A stretch of 50,036 nucleotides of DNA from Desulfofustis sp. (lineage in GTDB: Bacteria > Desulfobacterota > Desulfobulbia > Desulfobulbales > Desulfocapsaceae). The stretch is from positions 1-50,036 of the forward strand of contig JABDQA010000006.1 in NCBI GenBank assembly GCA_013042475.1, written 5' to 3'. The position numbers and the translations under genes are program-made. The first letter of the stretch is position 1. Each line of letters starts with the position of its first letter. Shown here one piece after another: positions 47,681-50,036 of the stretch. The notes beneath the pieces were generated by a model. That model saw nothing but the letters and a program-made list of their open reading frames with translations, was not told the DNA's origin and searched no databases.

Positions 47681-48367
47681 TTATTTTGAGATAAAGAGCA
47701 ACAGTCGGTCAGCGACATTTTCCGCTTGGTCTGAAATACTTCCAAGCAGGTCGATGAGTTGATACCAGAATATCACCGAGACAGGATTCATCCCTTTTTC
47801 GTTCTCAAAGAGGGTTCTTTTTGCCCTGAACAATATGCCGTCAATATTATGCTCGCTTCGCCGGACGCCAGAAATCATCTCAGATACTTTTTCCTGTTGA
47901 CGGCCGCGGAATCCTACCTGCACAAGTTCATCAAGTCGCTCAATCATATCCTTCGCCGCGGCGCTACTTTCCATAGTACCTTCCAATAACTCATCGAGTA
48001 TTTCTTTGAGTGAATCAGGCACCTCCATGTGTCGAAAGAGCAGGGTTTTGGCGATATCCTCGGTAATATCGGCCATGCGATCCTGGTCGCTGATCAGACT
48101 CAGCAAATCCTCGCGGTCCACCGGAAGCAGCAGCGTATTGGGCATGTTGAGACGAAAGGCGTGCTTAATCGTATCAGCCTCTGTTTCCAACTGGATAATA
48201 CTCTGACCAAATTCATCAATTTGAGCTTTATCTTGACGATACAGAGCATCCATGATCGGTGGAAGAAAACAGATACAGGAGAACACCGCGCGCATGTGCT
48301 CCTGTACCGGCTTGAAGGGCGAACTCCTGAAAAGATTTGAGAGGGGCGTTGTTGATTTGATTTCCAT
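47681..48367 (-). CDS. DUF47/PhoU-like (TIGR00153-type) protein
   Basis: NLFRSSPFKPVQEHMRAVFSCICFLPPIMDALYRQD...LETEADTIKHAFRLNMPNTLLLPVDREDLLSLISDQDRMADITEDIA. Confidence 0.9.
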   Translation of the reverse strand: MEIKSTTPLSNLFRSSPFKPVQEHMRAVFSCICFLPPIMDALYRQDKAQIDEFGQSIIQLETEADTIKHAFRLNMPNTLLLPVDREDLLSLISDQDRMADITEDIAKTLLFRHMEVPDSLKEILDELLEGTMESSAAAKDMIERLDELVQVGFRGRQQEKVSEMISGVRRSEHNIDGILFRAKRTLFENEKGMNPVSVIFWYQLIDLLGSISDQAENVADRLLLFISK

Positions 48368-48452
48368 GGCCTAATTTTCCTTGATGACTTACAGGTACAA
48401 AATATATTTGGATTCATTCTTACAGGGATTAATCATTGAGTAATAACCAGTA

Positions 48453-49385
48453 TTAATCGTCGCTGGCGATTGCTCTAAACCCCTTCTCATGAGAAAGGGA
48501 TAGTGTCTCGGGTAAAAGAAAAAGGAATTTCTTCGCGTGCAAGGATAGTGGACGCTTCGCTTGGTGAAGAACATAATAGGATGCTTTGAGGTCTAAACCG
48601 GTTAAAGTAATCTGCTTAAGCCACCCGGCAGTAAGCTCGCGTTTGACAGCAACCTCTGGAATTATGGTGACGCCGACGCCACGTTCAACAAGGCGTTTGA
48701 CGGTTTCGACATTTTGAACTTCGATTATATTGCGAAAAATAATTGAAGATTGTGCTCCTCCAAGCATCTCTTCCATTTTTCGGCGAACCAGGGTTCCGTG
48801 TTCCCGCCAGATGAAAGGATAGGCTTTTAGATCGTCCACAGCTACCTGATGTCTCTCAGCCAGCGGGTGAGCGCTTCCGGCAACAAATACATACGGCTCC
48901 TGGTGAATCAGGTGAAACTTGATATCAGGTTCAGTTTTGACAAAACCACCGAAGCCAAAATCTGTGCGACCCTCCAGTAGTTGGGAAATGACATTGTATG
49001 AATTGCCTGTGTGCAGCTCCAGCTCAATACCCGGGTAGCGTTTAATGAACTCACCCATGACCACTGGTAGGAAATAGGTACTGAACACAGCAGTTGAGGC
49101 GATATCGATTTTACCGATATCAAGCGCTGAGATATCTTCAAAAACTTTTTTTATATCACGCAATTCAGCCAACAGGCTATTGGTCTTCGAGAATAAGATT
49201 TTTCCTTCATGGGTAAGTGCGATATGCCTGCCCTGACGATTGAAAAGGCTTACACCATAGGTGTTTTCAAGTGCTCTTATCTGCTGACTGACGGCCGGTT
49301 GGGTAAGAAAAAGCTCTCTTGCGGCCTGGGTAAAGCTACCGGTGAGAGCAACTTTTTGAAAGGTACGGAGTTGATCTATTTTCAT
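48453..49385 (-). CDS. LysR family transcriptional regulator
   Basis: MKIDQLRTFQKVALTGSFTQAARELFLTQPAVSQQIRALENTYGVSLFNRQGRHIALTHEGKIL. Confidence 0.95.
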   Translation of the reverse strand: MKIDQLRTFQKVALTGSFTQAARELFLTQPAVSQQIRALENTYGVSLFNRQGRHIALTHEGKILFSKTNSLLAELRDIKKVFEDISALDIGKIDIASTAVFSTYFLPVVMGEFIKRYPGIELELHTGNSYNVISQLLEGRTDFGFGGFVKTEPDIKFHLIHQEPYVFVAGSAHPLAERHQVAVDDLKAYPFIWREHGTLVRRKMEEMLGGAQSSIIFRNIIEVQNVETVKRLVERGVGVTIIPEVAVKRELTAGWLKQITLTGLDLKASYYVLHQAKRPLSLHAKKFLFLLPETLSLSHEKGFRAIASDD

Positions 49386-49888
49386 AAGAAAACGTTATGG
49401 CAACCAGAACCACTTATAATTTGCATTTTATCATAAATAGGAGAATTATGATCCAATAGGGTTCTCGTATACTATTGAACATCTAAGGTTTTTGCAAGTA
49501 AGCCATATAGGGCTCAACCACTGTCCAGGGGTGCGAAACAATCCATGTGGGGAGAAATCCTTCATGATTTGAAGCAATCTGATAAATTCTGCTTATGTAA
49601 ATAGATAGAGCTCCATCCTTCCTCAGATCGATGTATTGACACGGATAATGTCATGATTCATATGTTTGTGACGCAGAGATATCAGTCTTCATGCAATTTT
49701 TCTGCTTCTTCATCTCCATCTTCATTTTCCCTCTCCGGTCTTTCATCAAATTGTTGTAAAAGCACCCCAAAACCACATCTGAGGAATCCATATAAATGCT
49801 GTGGCTATTACAGATGGCGCCGGAACAAGATCTCTTTGGTGCCTACTAGATCCGCTATCATTAAATTGTTTTCCATGAGGAGCACTAT

Positions 49889-50036
49889 ATGGGCATTGAA
49901 ATAGAGAGGAAGTTTCTTCTTACTGGAACCACCTGGAAACATCTGGCTCCAGGTACTTCCTACCGGCAGGGTTATTTGAATTCTGCCAAAGAGCGGACTG
50001 TCAGGGTGCGTACCATCGATGATAAAGGATTTCTTA
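49889..50036 (+). CDS. CYTH-domain protein, 3' truncated by window end
   Basis: ATG 49889: MGIEIERKFLLTGTTWKHLAPGTSYRQGYLNSAKERTVRVRTIDDKGFL..., the CYTH EIERKFL start motif; not in ORF track because it runs off the window. Confidence 0.88.
   Translation, partial: MGIEIERKFLLTGTTWKHLAPGTSYRQGYLNSAKERTVRVRTIDDKGFL

Noticed and set aside
49653-49904. 83-aa plus-strand ORF, and an acidic minus-strand reading (LLQQFDERPERENEDGDEEAEKLHED)
   Set aside because: Neither has a convincing start, RBS or family; the plus-strand ORF overlaps the real CYTH start at 49889.
1-50036. CRISPR arrays, prophage, IS transposases, defence islands
   Set aside because: No regularly spaced direct repeats, cas genes, phage structural genes or transposases seen; the only mobile-element-like signal is the REP-like palindrome at 3330-3384.

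Overview
The window looks like ordinary chromosome from a sulfate-reducing Desulfobacterota (Desulfobulbales-like) bacterium, judged from gene content only. It carries about 48 protein-coding genes and one tRNA-Cys(GCA). I saw no CRISPR array, prophage, IS transposase or rRNA. Main blocks: HdrA / MvhD / MetV / MetF (1-3305); Fur-family regulator; radical SAM pair; pal-skp-yicC-remA-gmk-rlmB; S1-domain protein, lolA and an RND efflux triad; queA; mqnB-mqnD-mobA; a TlpA/NosL/ABC-transporter operon (22980-27252); a REC-REC-PEP/pyruvate-binding protein, gdhA, bpt, amrS; a minus-strand metY-metX-metW-cysE-cysK operon; glgP, rnc; leuB-like, DUF47, LysR and a truncated CYTH gene. The strongest non-obvious signal is in mvhD. 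The ORF track stops it at an in-frame UGA (1396-1398), but the same frame continues with MvhD-like sequence to 1671, and a SECIS-like hairpin follows the UGA, so it is most likely a selenoprotein. The best candidate for a poorly described system is the NosL/TlpA/FtsX-LolD operon with two unrecognised proteins and no nosZ in view. Other points of interest are a 24-bp perfect REP-like palindrome that supplies the fur stop codon, a REC-REC-PEP-binding protein with one degenerate receiver, and a decayed GNAT gene. All family assignments come from reading the translations; no database search was run.
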